A DNA stretch of 64,000 bases from Deinandra increscens subsp. villosa (lineage: Eukaryota > Streptophyta > Magnoliopsida > Asterales > Asteraceae). The notes below the pieces were generated by a model. The model ran no database searches. It worked only from the letters and a program-made list of their open reading frames with translations, and was not told the DNA's origin. This document shows positions 56,501-64,000 of the stretch, piece after piece. The stretch spans positions 61,019 to 125,018 of the forward strand of contig JBCNJP010000248.1 of NCBI GenBank assembly GCA_039602395.1, written 5' to 3'. Each line of letters starts with the position of its first letter. The stretch's first letter is position 1. The position numbers were made by a program, and so were the translations under genes.

Positions 56501-57800
56501 ATATGACACCATTTTGAGATTTGCAAAGTTTTGGGACAGAAAGGAGATTGTGAGTGAATTGAGGAATGTAAAGAACTTGAAACAAAGAAATGTCAGGAGT
56601 GAGATGAACTGTTCCTGTTTGATTTACAGAAACAACATGACCATTAGGAAGACCAATGATGATAGGTTTAACAAGAAGTTGAATCTCAGAAAAAAGTTGT
56701 AGATCATTGCACATATGATCACTTGCTCCTGTGTCAATGATCCATTTGGAAGTAATAACAGAAGAGTTGCAAGCCATTATACCTGCAAAATTTGCATGAC
56801 TAATAGGTTGCACTGCAGGATCAGATGATGATTGGGCATTCATTTTCTGCAACAAGTTTAATAGTTCAGAGTATTGATCATTTGAAATAGAAGAATGAGA
56901 CACTTCTTTGTGTTCAGAGATTGATGAATCATCTTGTGAAGCGGATGCAGCAAATTTTCTACCCTTTGTGAACTTGAAATCTTTTGGAAAACCCACTAGC
57001 CTGTAACATTTACTTGCAGGATGACCATTCTTTTTGCAATGAGAGCAAATGATATTCTTCTTAGAATCATATCTAGATTGATTAAGAACATTCATGGCAG
57101 CAGATTCAGTAACAAAAGAACTAGAAGTATGAACTTCTCTTTGTGCTTCATCTTGAATCAGAATTGAATAAGCCTCAGATAATGTTGGTAATGGTTTTAT
57201 CATCAAAATATGACCTCTTATACCATCATAGGCTGAATTTAGTCCCATGAGGAACTGCATTAGCTTCTGTGATTCTATTTTCTTTAGTAAAGTAGAGTTA
57301 CCAGCACAAGAACAAGTAATAGGAGGATCAAGTGAGTTTAACTCATCCCATAACAATTTCAATTTTGTGAAATAAACTGAAATGGAATCTGCGCCTTGTG
57401 ATAATTCAGAGATTGACTTTTGAATTTGAAACAAACTAGGTCCATTCGAACCACCAAAACGAGTATTAAGATCAGTCCAAAGAAGATTAGCAGGTTCAAT
57501 GTACATAACACTTCTACTGATCTCAGATGACAAAGTATTCAGAATCCAGGATGTTACCATATCGTTGCATCTTTTCCATGCAGGAACTTGAGTTTCATCA
57601 GTAGGTTTAGTGATTGTTCCATCAACAAATCCATATTTATTCTTGGCTGATAAAGCAATAGACATCGATCGTTTCCATGCTTGAAAACTAGTTCCATCAA
57701 AATTCTTCGAAACCAGTAGTAATCCAGGATGATCTGAAGGACTCAAATACATCGGATCCGATGTATCAACTGCCATGATTTGAAGTAATTCGAGCAACAA
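53535..57800 (-). CDS. Ty1-copia gag-pol polyprotein, intact
   Basis: A single 1421-codon frame encodes all retrotransposon functions. The more likely start is the second Met (MAVDTSDPMY, residue 9). Gag spans about 20-230, followed by the zinc knuckle C252-C255-H260-C265 (CSHCKKNGHPASKC). The aspartic protease active site DTGA is at 356-359. Integrase has its HHCC zinc-binding motif (WHHRLGH at 490-496, C519, C522) and catalytic D549, D612 and E649 (VVERKHKH). A Ser/Pro linker at about 780-860 contains the tandem PSDPPSPHVHTPF. Reverse transcriptase (about 925-1180) carries YVDD at 1106-1109. RNase H (about 1265-1400) shows D1270, E1311 and D1347. No stop or frameshift interrupts it and all these residues are present, so the product should be processed into virus-like particle, protease, integrase and RT/RNase H. 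Confidence 0.97.
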   Translation of the reverse strand: MLLELLQIMAVDTSDPMYLSPSDHPGLLLVSKNFDGTSFQAWKRSMSIALSAKNKYGFVDGTITKPTDETQVPAWKRCNDMVTSWILNTLSSEISRSVMYIEPANLLWTDLNTRFGGSNGPSLFQIQKSISELSQGADSISVYFTKLKLLWDELNSLDPPITCSCAGNSTLLKKIESQKLMQFLMGLNSAYDGIRGHILMIKPLPTLSEAYSILIQDEAQREVHTSSSFVTESAAMNVLNQSRYDSKKNIICSHCKKNGHPASKCYRLVGFPKDFKFTKGRKFAASASQDDSSISEHKEVSHSSISNDQYSELLNLLQKMNAQSSSDPAVQPISHANFAGIMACNSSVITSKWIIDTGASDHMCNDLQLFSEIQLLVKPIIIGLPNGHVVSVNQTGTVHLTPDISLFQVLYIPQFTHNLLSVPKLCKSQNGVIFFTDHCCVFQAPSMKRPLVLGELVQGLYLLKQQLKTSFDPFVITKSFCNVVVNTETWHHRLGHLPAYKLKQLNVLSTSISESILSCSICHKARQHKLPFPHSHISTAHAFDMIHIDIWGPYSSPTYNGFKYFLTIVDDFTRTTWTHLLTNKSYAFTVLQQFIEMILTQYGTKVKCVRSDNAFELGSGSLQSAYFLQKGIVHQTSCVAVPQQNGVVERKHKHLLETARALLYQSKLPIQYWGDCVLTATYLINRFPSKLLQNKSPIELLTGSIPDYNHLRSFGCLCYASTLTHGRDKFQPRAVPCIFLGYPLGKKAYKLLDISTQKVFMSRDVVFFESVFPSLPDSSKFPLFPILDSSFVDSFVPSSIPSDPPSPHVHTPFPSDPPSPHVHTPFPSDSGSFSPSPHNDSSSSSSSLPPIRHSTRISNPPSYLQDYVCHHAVSLPDCCHHTLTNFCFSSSSIPVSAISPSGQQLLHSLDSITEPQSYTEAAQSPEWIAAMQSEFDALEANKTWIVVDLPKHKKPICCKWVYKVKYKADGTVERCKARLVVRGDTQKYGIDYVETFSPVVKMTTVRTLIAVATKMGWPLSQLDVNNAFLHGDLDEDIYMKPPKGMQLDSSKCLKLQKSLYGLKQASRQWYGKLSSALAGLGYKRSPNDHSLFSKTMVGSVVYLAVYVDDIILTGNNSAEIASVKAFLHSSFKIKDLGFLNYFLGIEVLQHPDGLILTQRKFAKDLVQEFSSIPPTPVSCPLPSLSNFKLSEGPSISDPLLYRRLVGKLNYLTNTRPDLAFAVQHLSQYMQDPRLPHWQAALHCLAYVHGTYSQGLFFNKTADFSLSAFCDSDWASCPNSRKSVSGYYISFGGAPLSWKSKKQHTVSLSSAEAEYRSIRRVTAELAWLTRLLSDFQISNITPIAVKCDSQAAIHIAKNPVFHERTKHIELDCHFVREKLQDGLIALHHTSTHEQPADLLTKNLSKAQHDKLLSKFGVLTPQT

Positions 57801-57950
57801 AAAGGAAATTGAAAACAGAAGAATGAATCGGAAAAGAAGATCGATTTGAAGAAAACGAAACAGAAAAGAAAGATTAAATCGGAATTGATGATCGGAATCG
57901 GAATTGATGATCGGAAGTTTGAACGGAATTGAACGGAACGGAGAAGATCT

Positions 57951-57962
57951 GCTCTGATACCA
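57951..57962 (-). other. Copia primer-binding site, initiator Met-tRNA
   Basis: On the minus strand TGGTATCAGAGC directly follows the 5' LTR terminus, complementary to plant initiator methionine tRNA. Confidence 0.95.
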
Positions 57963-58220
57963 TATTAAACAGAAAACAGATCGAAATGATTGATTTCATT
58001 GATTCAATCGATTACAACCCAACTGCTTTTATGCAAAACAAAAACGAGCTAACTAACTACCAGCTAACTAAAGCAACAACTAACTAGTAACTATGGTTAA
58101 GTTAACTAACTACAGTAAATAACAACCGGAAACAGAAATTCAAAGCTGCGTAGTATTGTGACCCGGTTCGAACCTGAGCATCGACATATATTTATTTCTT
58201 GACCGGTTCGAACCTCAACA
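57963..58220 (-). repeat. Copia 5' LTR
   Basis: Same 258 bp as the LTR at 53270-53527 by visual comparison. Flanked outside by GAAAG (58221-58225), after which the GAAA microsatellite continues to about 58240. Confidence 0.95.
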
Positions 58221-58225
58221 GAAAG

Positions 58226-58685
58226 AAAGAAAGAAAGAAGTTGGATGAAAGAGGTATAGATCAACTGCGCACATCTTCATTCGACATGTTGATCGATGGA
58301 TCGAGCATTCCATGGCCTATATATGATCGAGTTAAGAGATGCAATAATATTTGATTTGATGAATTCCTTGATAGCTAACCATTCACTATGCCACAAAATT
58401 AAATGTCCCTTTTTGAGGCACTAGTGCATGTTAACCATGGCATATCATAAGCTTTAGTCCCCTTAATTTTCATCGGGTCGTATCATATTAAGTCATGAGT
58501 ACTGCCTCAGATCAGTGGGTTATAAGTCATATCAATAGATATTCATAAAATTCATATATAAACAATATGATTTAACAGGTATAATCAAGTGAGTTTAGTA
58601 AAAAAGAGTTGATGGCGTAAGTAAATGCAACATGTAGACTTCTGTAACATAGAATTTTTGATTTTTTTACTTTAAATCTTAACGA
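58226..58685. other. Flank of the copia insertion, no gene recognised
   Basis: Starts with the remainder of the GAAA microsatellite, followed by unique AT-rich sequence. Together with 52957-53264 this is the pre-insertion locus. Confidence 0.4.
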
Positions 58686-58800
58686 GTTTAGCAAAAGAGT
58701 TTGTGGTATAATAGATACAGTCATGTAACATAGATTTTAGGTCATAAGCTCAACGCTTTAAGCGTTTGAGTCGTTACACTTTTTTTTTTCGTTTTATTAC
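58686..58800 (+). mobile_element. SINE-like repeat 4
   Basis: GAGTTTAGCAAAAGAGTTTG, then TGGTATAATAGATACAG (A-box-like), then CAACGCTTTAAGCGTTTGAG in place of a B box, ending in T9. It is related to the repeat at 34795, but the B box is mutated. Confidence 0.45.
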
Positions 58801-59420
58801 GTGGTGTTATAACAAGTAACTAACTGTTTTGTATTTCTAGGTTATCCTCGCGACAACACAGGAATTGCACATCTAGTTAAACAATAAGTACAATACAAAG
58901 AATACAATACTGGTGAGAAAACTAAGAGTAAAATAAACCCTAAATATATATCTATAATAGTTATAAAGATCAAACTATATTTACAGAACAATCAAATATA
59001 AACTTTTGATAAACCCAAAGTTATCTAATATTTTGGTCGTAGATTGAAGATACAAACTTAGTATTTAAATAATAACTGAAGTTTTTTGAATTTGAAATGC
59101 AATTTTTATCTCTTGTGTAACAACAATATATCCAATAGATAAGGTGACTAACCTCATAAAAATGGTCAAATGTCTAAATCAAATCTTGAAAGTCATATTT
59201 TCGAGCAAAATAATGACTTGTAGAGTTGTTAAAAAACCAAAAACTGAATCATTTTCGTAACCAAAAATCCGAACTGAATTTTGAATTTCATTTTTCGATC
59301 GGTTTATAATGATATCCAAATTGGAAATTCAGATTTCAGTTCGGATATGGTTATTTTTTTAATCGATTTATTTTGTTTATTCGGTTATTCAATTTATCAA
59401 AATAAAATATATTTATATTA

Positions 59421-61130
59421 TATATATATGGGAAAGTTATGGTACAAAGGCCAAAATCCGTGCGAATCGTGCGAAGGAAGAACGACCATTGATTAAAGAC
59501 GGTTGAACAGATCTAACGGACAGTGGTGCTACACATGCTAAAACTAAAAATATCAGCTTATTTTTACTTAAAAAGGGTAAAGTCGTATTTTCATAAAACA
59601 CTTAAAACACTTGAAAATAAACACATTAGCATAAAATTATAACCCATGAAAAATAATTAAGATTGCGTAATTTTATATCACACAACATACAAGATTGCGT
59701 CATTTTATTTTATATCACACAACATACATTGAAATAACACAACTATTTCAAATTCACACAGAGTTGTTTTAAAATCACCCAACTATCTAAAGCATGATTG
59801 TTCCTTGATAAAAACTGTTTAGTTATCATCAAACATACTAGGCAAAGAAAAAAACCACCCATTAAATAACTACTCACATCTATTTTTAAATCATGCAATC
59901 ACGCAAACATACATAGAAATAACGCAGCTATTTCAAATTCATGCAGAGTTGTTTTAAAATCATGCAACTATCTAAAAACATGATTGTTTCTTATTAAACA
60001 TTATTTAATTATCTTCAAGCATTCTATGCAAAGAAAAAATACACCCATTACTTAATTACACACTATGTTTTGAAATCACACAACTATCTCAAAAACAATC
60101 ATAGCTGAAACTCACCAGACAAAAAATCACGTAATGTTATTTCCAAATCACGCAACTATCTAAACTTAGCCATTTAAAATCACAAATTCTTTTTTTTATA
60201 TGCAAAATATCCAAAAATTACTCTCAATTTCCTAAATATCTAATGATGCACTCGAAGCTTTTCAAATTACACATATTGTTCATCAAATAACTAACGCAAA
60301 TGTAAGAACAAAATAAAAATAAAAGCTGAACATGATAGACAAGGACAAAACCGATCTCGAACAGATGCAAAGAATTACAAACATTCTCAAGGCCTTCAAT
60401 GTCTCTGTTCACTTGTAAATGTCTTTTTTAGTAGCATAGGAGTAGTATCTCGTATCTTGTAATATCTTTTTTAAAGTACTTTCAATTTCATATACATTAT
60501 AACTATTAATATCTCCACAGAATCACGCACGTTATCATAATTACGCAAAGTATAAAACATATTCACGTAATATGTAAGAAATCGAAAATAAAGCATTTCT
60601 AATGTACGTCAAAAACAGCATAAACATAACACGTTAGAATAAAAATAATCACGCAAGATATAAAAAGTTAAAAAAATCCATGTATAATGGAAGTCAAAGA
60701 CAAAAATAAACATAATTTCGCATGACTAACAACAATAATTACACAATCACCAAAAGACATTATCAAATACTTTTCATAATTATGCAAAAACAAAAACACA
60801 ATTACGCAAACTAAAAAAATGGCAAAACAAAAGCAACATTTTACTAAAGCAACAGTCTAGTAATGACGCGGAGATTAAAATAAATAGCGAAATCATGTAT
60901 TCGACTTTTAAAAAAGGACATATCAACTTCGTTTTCAATTGAATAGTATATCTCATACCCCATCGAGCATATACAACGGATATTGACGATGGCACAAATG
61001 GGATTTTTGTGTAAAAGACATAAAGACCCCTCCACATATAAACCTAAATGTCACGCATCGGTCTCTCCTGCTTCCGCACGCTTCGTATATAAATAATCAT
61101 TTATACCGGATTTTTAACCTATATATATAT
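59421..61130. mobile_element. Family A (TA)n-bounded element, distal copy
   Basis: The left end GGGAAAGTTATGGTACAAAG, then CCGTGCGAATCGTGCGAAGG follows a TA run. The right end (GCTTCCGCACGCTTCGTATA, then TTTATACCGG, then AACC) is its diverged inverse before a TA-rich stretch. The interior carries many ATCACGCAA words and a tandem duplication of about 185 bp. Minus-strand frames at 60224-60412 and 60780-61037 show no domain. Flanks on both sides (59230-59400 and 61395-61570) share ATCCGAA-rich sequence, so it probably inserted into another dispersed repeat. Confidence 0.6.
59729..60070 (+). repeat. Diverged tandem duplication of about 185 bp
   Basis: Units starting at 59729 and 59914 share AACTATTTCAAATTCA, then CAGAGTTGTTTTAAAATCA, then AAAGAAAAAA(A/T)-ACACCCATTA. 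Divergence is about 15-20%, so this is older than the family D duplication. Confidence 0.7.
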
Positions 61131-62734
61131 GTATACATGTATATATATAATATTTTAATGTATATCTTGTATAGAAAAAATACGGAATAGTCGTTTACTA
61201 TTTATTTTTGTTTATTCAAGCTTAGAAAAGCCGAAGACTGTTCTTTCAAGTTTTACACTTATGTTTAAGACTATTTCTTATTTTGTATGTTTTTATTGTG
61301 GTTGTGAGCTCTTGGTTGTATAACACATTAAAACTATGTTTTGTTTTTATTGTTGTTAGAAACATTAACAATGAACAAAATTTGACAAAACTTTTATTTG
61401 AATGAGATCGATTTATTGGTTATAACCGAAACTAATCCGAATAGAAACTGGAAGGATTCGGATTGGTTGGAAAACTTGCCTGTTCGTATAGATTCGGATT
61501 TGGTATATGCCAAAAATATATATCCGAATAAATCAAATCGAATAAATTGATATCCCAATCGATGAACACCCACAATGACCCTAATAAGTTCTTCAACTCC
61601 TATATATCATTATTCATCTTCTGGTATTATTGTAGTATTCACTATTGGTAAGTGAAGAAAGTTTCATGTGATTCACTCGTGTCTTTGGAGAAGATTATCA
61701 ATGAAACGAAGGAACTTGAATACTTGTGGTTCAAGAATAGGTAAAAAAAAAAGCACGTCCTATGGCAAGATTGGTGTTGTTTTAATGTAACTTGATGTAT
61801 TTGGTTTGGTGGTTGTATAGTCTTTGTTGAGGCTTCTTTTGCTATCGCCTTGGTGGGACGAGATTGGTGTTGTTTTAATGTAAGTTGATGTATTTGTGTG
61901 GTGATTGGTAGTTTTTTTAATAAAAGTTTTTGTTGGCCGTTCGAAAAAAAATCTCTGACCTTTGTTTAGTGAGACGTAAAAGATGATTAATACATTTGTT
62001 TAGTGAGACGTAAAAGATGATTAATACCTTTGTTTAGTGAGACGTTATCGTTATTTAAAGTAACACTAAAGATGATCACTACCTTGATCAAGTGAGACGT
62101 TTTTACCTAACGTTTTTTAAGAGCCATCACTAGAGCAACACACAATTAGAAAGATCACATATTAGAAATATCATATAGGAGAGTTTTTAAATAAAATACA
62201 CAAGGTCATTCCGCGTGATATGCGGAAACTCAATTGTGAAATTTTTCATGGCTATAGACAATACACGATCATACTAGAAATATTATTCGCAAAATATTTA
62301 TTAAAAAAAAGAGAGAGACATATAATTAATTACTTATACTTTAATCACACTTGGTATAGGGTAGGAAACTAGGAATCCCCACCCACATAATGCCAAGGAA
62401 TGGCTAAGGTTGATACAACAACTTGAATATAATTGATTTTTTTTTATCATAAAGTAGATTTAAAATCTTTGATGAGTATATTTTAACTTAATAATATTGA
62501 ATTTAAAATGATGAGAGTGCATGAATTCATATTCTCATGCACAAATTTACAGAAATGATTGTTGATCATGCAATTTTATTATTAATATAGGAGTGATTTT
62601 GATTTTGATCATAAAATAATTAATAAAAGTCACTTTAAAGTTTTAACCACATTTTAGTTATGTATAAGAAAATAATAAAATAAAATTGTTACAGAAATTA
62701 CAAATATAATAAAGTTATAAAAAATAAAACTCAA
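61131..62734. other. Intergenic, downstream region of the VQ gene
   Basis: Contains a duplicated phrase GATTGGTGTTGTTTTAATGT (61768 and 61863) and a 34-bp triplication at 61961. The 3' untranslated region of the minus-strand VQ gene must lie just below 62735; no decisive poly(A) signal was chosen among several A/T-rich candidates. Confidence 0.45.
61961..62062 (+). repeat. 34-bp tandem triplication
   Basis: TTTGTTTAGTGAGACGTAAA followed by AGATGATTAATAC repeats at 61961, 61995 and 62029 (third copy partial). A fourth, diverged GTGAGACGTTTTT occurs near 62091. Confidence 0.85.
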
Positions 62735-63643
62735 CTAATCAAAGGACCATGAATCCTCATTACCTGGAAGTTGATCACCAACACTTCGAGACGAAACGAC
62801 AGCGTCCTGAGAAGTTCCATTCACGTCCTTAAAGTTCATCAAATTTTCATCTTGACCCCTCCATCTTTTCAACGACGTCGAAGACGAACTCGGAAACACA
62901 TTCGAAAGTTCCGACCGCTGATTCTCACGTTCCGTTGCATTAACCTGCTGATGAAGAGTCGTTTGCGAAACAGATTGAAACGGAAACCCCTGATTTTGAA
63001 AACTTGATAAATTCGACAAATTCGACAAATTCGATAAATTCAGGGGCTGTTTCGTAAACCCGTGAGTTCCAGAGGGGGGTATGTGAAAGTCACTAGTGGT
63101 TGCGGTAGCGGAATTCAAAAAAGACGGCCGTAAATGATTCATCGGCGCAACTCCGCCGCCGTAGAGATCAATCCGGCGAGAAAGGGCAGACGAAGAGGTG
63201 GAGGTGGAGAACGGCGCGGCGGGGATCCCGGTGAACTCCTGAACCATTTGCCGGAAGTTAGTAGTGTCGGTGGTCAGAACGGTGGTAGGTGCTCGCCGGG
63301 AAGCTCGCGTACGCTTTTTAGGGTTTTTAGGCCTTACACCTAACTTCTCGTGTCCATTATCCGGGTTTAAACCATCGCCCACCGGATTCGGGTTACGATA
63401 CGGATCCTGGTTGTAAATCGGATCGGAATTTGAGTTCCTGGACCACAGAGAATCGAGATTGTACATCGAATTAGGGTTAGGGTTTAGCGGTTGAGAAAAC
63501 GACGACGAATCGAAGAAATTAGACGACGGCTGAAGAATCGGCATGGGATTGAAGTGCGTGGAAGGATTTACTTCGACGCCGCCGCCTCCTCCGCCGTCGC
63601 CGCTGCTCGACGACTGTAGGCTGCCACTGTTACCGGAGTCCAT
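62735..63643 (-). CDS. VQ motif-containing protein
   Basis: This is an intronless gene of 302 codons, typical of plant VQ proteins, which are nuclear cofactors that bind WRKY transcription factors and MAP kinase substrates. The VQ core FRQMVQEFTG occupies residues 130-139, matching FxxxVQxxTG. It is preceded by a basic stretch PKNPKKRTRASRRAPTTVL (105-123) that likely acts as nuclear signal. N-terminal half: Ser/Gly-rich, then Asn/Pro-rich. C-terminal half: Ser/Thr-rich with a fourfold Asn-Leu-Ser repeat near 205-215, ending DSWSFD. The RASRRAPTTVLTTDT-NFRQMVQEFTGIPA-PF context resembles the subgroup containing Arabidopsis VQ22/JAV1-like proteins, but the exact orthologue cannot be fixed by eye. 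Start chosen as the first Met (MDSGNSGSLQ), which has a TATA-like site about 75 bp upstream. No disabling change seen. Confidence 0.93.
   Translation of the reverse strand: MDSGNSGSLQSSSSGDGGGGGGVEVNPSTHFNPMPILQPSSNFFDSSSFSQPLNPNPNSMYNLDSLWSRNSNSDPIYNQDPYRNPNPVGDGLNPDNGHEKLGVRPKNPKKRTRASRRAPTTVLTTDTTNFRQMVQEFTGIPAAPFSTSTSSSALSRRIDLYGGGVAPMNHLRPSFLNSATATTSDFHIPPSGTHGFTKQPLNLSNLSNLSNLSSFQNQGFPFQSVSQTTLHQQVNATERENQRSELSNVFPSSSSTSLKRWRGQDENLMNFKDVNGTSQDAVVSSRSVGDQLPGNEDSWSFD
63005..63040 (-). repeat. 9-bp tandem repeat in the VQ coding sequence
   Basis: GAATTT(A/G)TC repeats four times on the minus strand, encoding Asn-Leu-Ser units. Such in-frame repeats can vary in number between alleles without a frameshift. 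Confidence 0.85.
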
Positions 63644-63716
63644 GGTGTGAAAGGGAAAACTGAAAAGTGATGTGATCGAAAGTGGAAGGAAAGAAGGGTA
63701 TCTGAAGGCTCGATTT

Positions 63717-63726
63717 TATTTCTATA
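63717..63726 (-). promoter_or_regulatory. Candidate TATA box of the VQ gene
   Basis: On the minus strand TATAGAAATA lies about 75 bp upstream of the ATG at 63643, predicting a leader of about 45 nt. Confidence 0.3.
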
Positions 63727-64000
63727 TGTGAAAATGAAGGTTATTCTTTTACCAGAGACGAAATTGCTAAAACCAGAGTAGTGTACGGTTTTTAAAGCGT
63801 GTGGTACGGGTGATTTCTGAAGAGATGTTCTGAATTCGGGAAATGGTTGGTGTGTAGAAAGCATTTACCGAAAGGCTCCTTTTCATGATGGTTGTTGGAT
63901 TTATGGGATCTAGGAGCAAAAATTCAAAGATTTTAATTAGTGTCACAATGTTGGGGGAAAAATCGATAGAAAACCAATAATTATCCAGAAAACTAAAAAA
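63727..64000. other. Upstream region of the VQ gene
   Basis: Promoter side of the minus-strand gene. I noted no unequivocal WRKY W-box cluster or other named element; the window ends here. Confidence 0.4.

Larger units (their letters stand above)
53270..58220 (-). mobile_element. Complete Ty1-copia retrotransposon
   Basis: The 4951-bp element contains, in minus orientation: 5' LTR (57963-58220), Met-tRNA primer-binding site (57951-57962), a leader of about 150 bp, one gag-pol ORF (53535-57800), a G-rich polypurine tract (53528-53537) and 3' LTR (53270-53527). The LTRs are 258 bp and appear identical, the ORF has no stop, and GAAAG flanks both ends. The short LTRs and single ORF suggest the Ale/Retrofit lineage, which needs a tree to confirm. 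It looks recent and potentially autonomous. Confidence 0.95.

Overview
This is plant nuclear DNA, almost certainly from a eudicot with a large, repeat-rich genome. The evidence is AT-rich intergenic DNA, plant Ty1-copia, Ty3-gypsy (Athila-like and chromovirus-like), LINE and PIF/Harbinger relics, and one plant-specific VQ-motif gene. An Asteraceae source is only an impression. There are no operons, CRISPR arrays or prokaryotic signals. I made all alignments by eye.

Layout. (1) 1-2.35 kb: low-information DNA with one possible first exon at the left edge. (2) 2.35-9.45 kb and 10.8-11.0 kb: a chain of non-autonomous elements, each ending at a (TA)n tract. At least five interior families (called A, B, D, E, G here) share a terminal signature near GGGNNRGRWTC, and most carry their own repeated short word or palindrome. 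Another copy lies at 59.4-61.1 kb. (3) 11.0-26 kb: nested retrotransposons. A LINE reverse-transcriptase relic is split by an Athila-like solo LTR, and there are three solo LTRs of chromovirus (Tekay/Del) appearance. These four solo LTRs each have a perfect 5-bp target-site duplication. A second, inverted Athila-type LTR and an LTR/primer-binding-site junction also lie here. (4) 26.4-28.4 kb: a gag-like remnant and a decayed PIF/Harbinger ORF1 (Myb-like). (5) 28.6-40.3 kb: SINE-like tRNA-derived repeats, foldback MITEs, segmental duplications and fragments of two further LTR elements. (6) 40.4-49.2 kb: the 3' part of an Athila-like element; its 3' LTR is itself split by a 3.8-kb solo LTR. (7) 49.2-50.8 kb: a PIF/Harbinger transposase pseudogene, entered by the Athila element, followed by a small proline-rich ORF with its own TATA box. 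(8) 53.27-58.22 kb: a complete, apparently intact Ty1-copia element with 258-bp LTRs that look identical. (9) 62.7-63.6 kb: the one confident host gene, an intronless VQ-motif protein on the minus strand.

How it fits together. The window is a stratified insertion record. The oldest layers are the PIF/Harbinger and LINE relics. Athila elements entered both, and a chromovirus-type element then entered one Athila LTR and recombined to a solo LTR. The copia insertion is the youngest datable event because its LTRs have not diverged. Five insertions are bounded exactly by target-site duplications: GCTAG, ACAGG, TGAAA, TACAT and GTATG; the copia element adds GAAAG. The least explained system is the (TA)n-bounded group: unrelated interiors, common ends and recurrent palindromes suggest several non-autonomous families using one transposition machinery that targets TA microsatellites.
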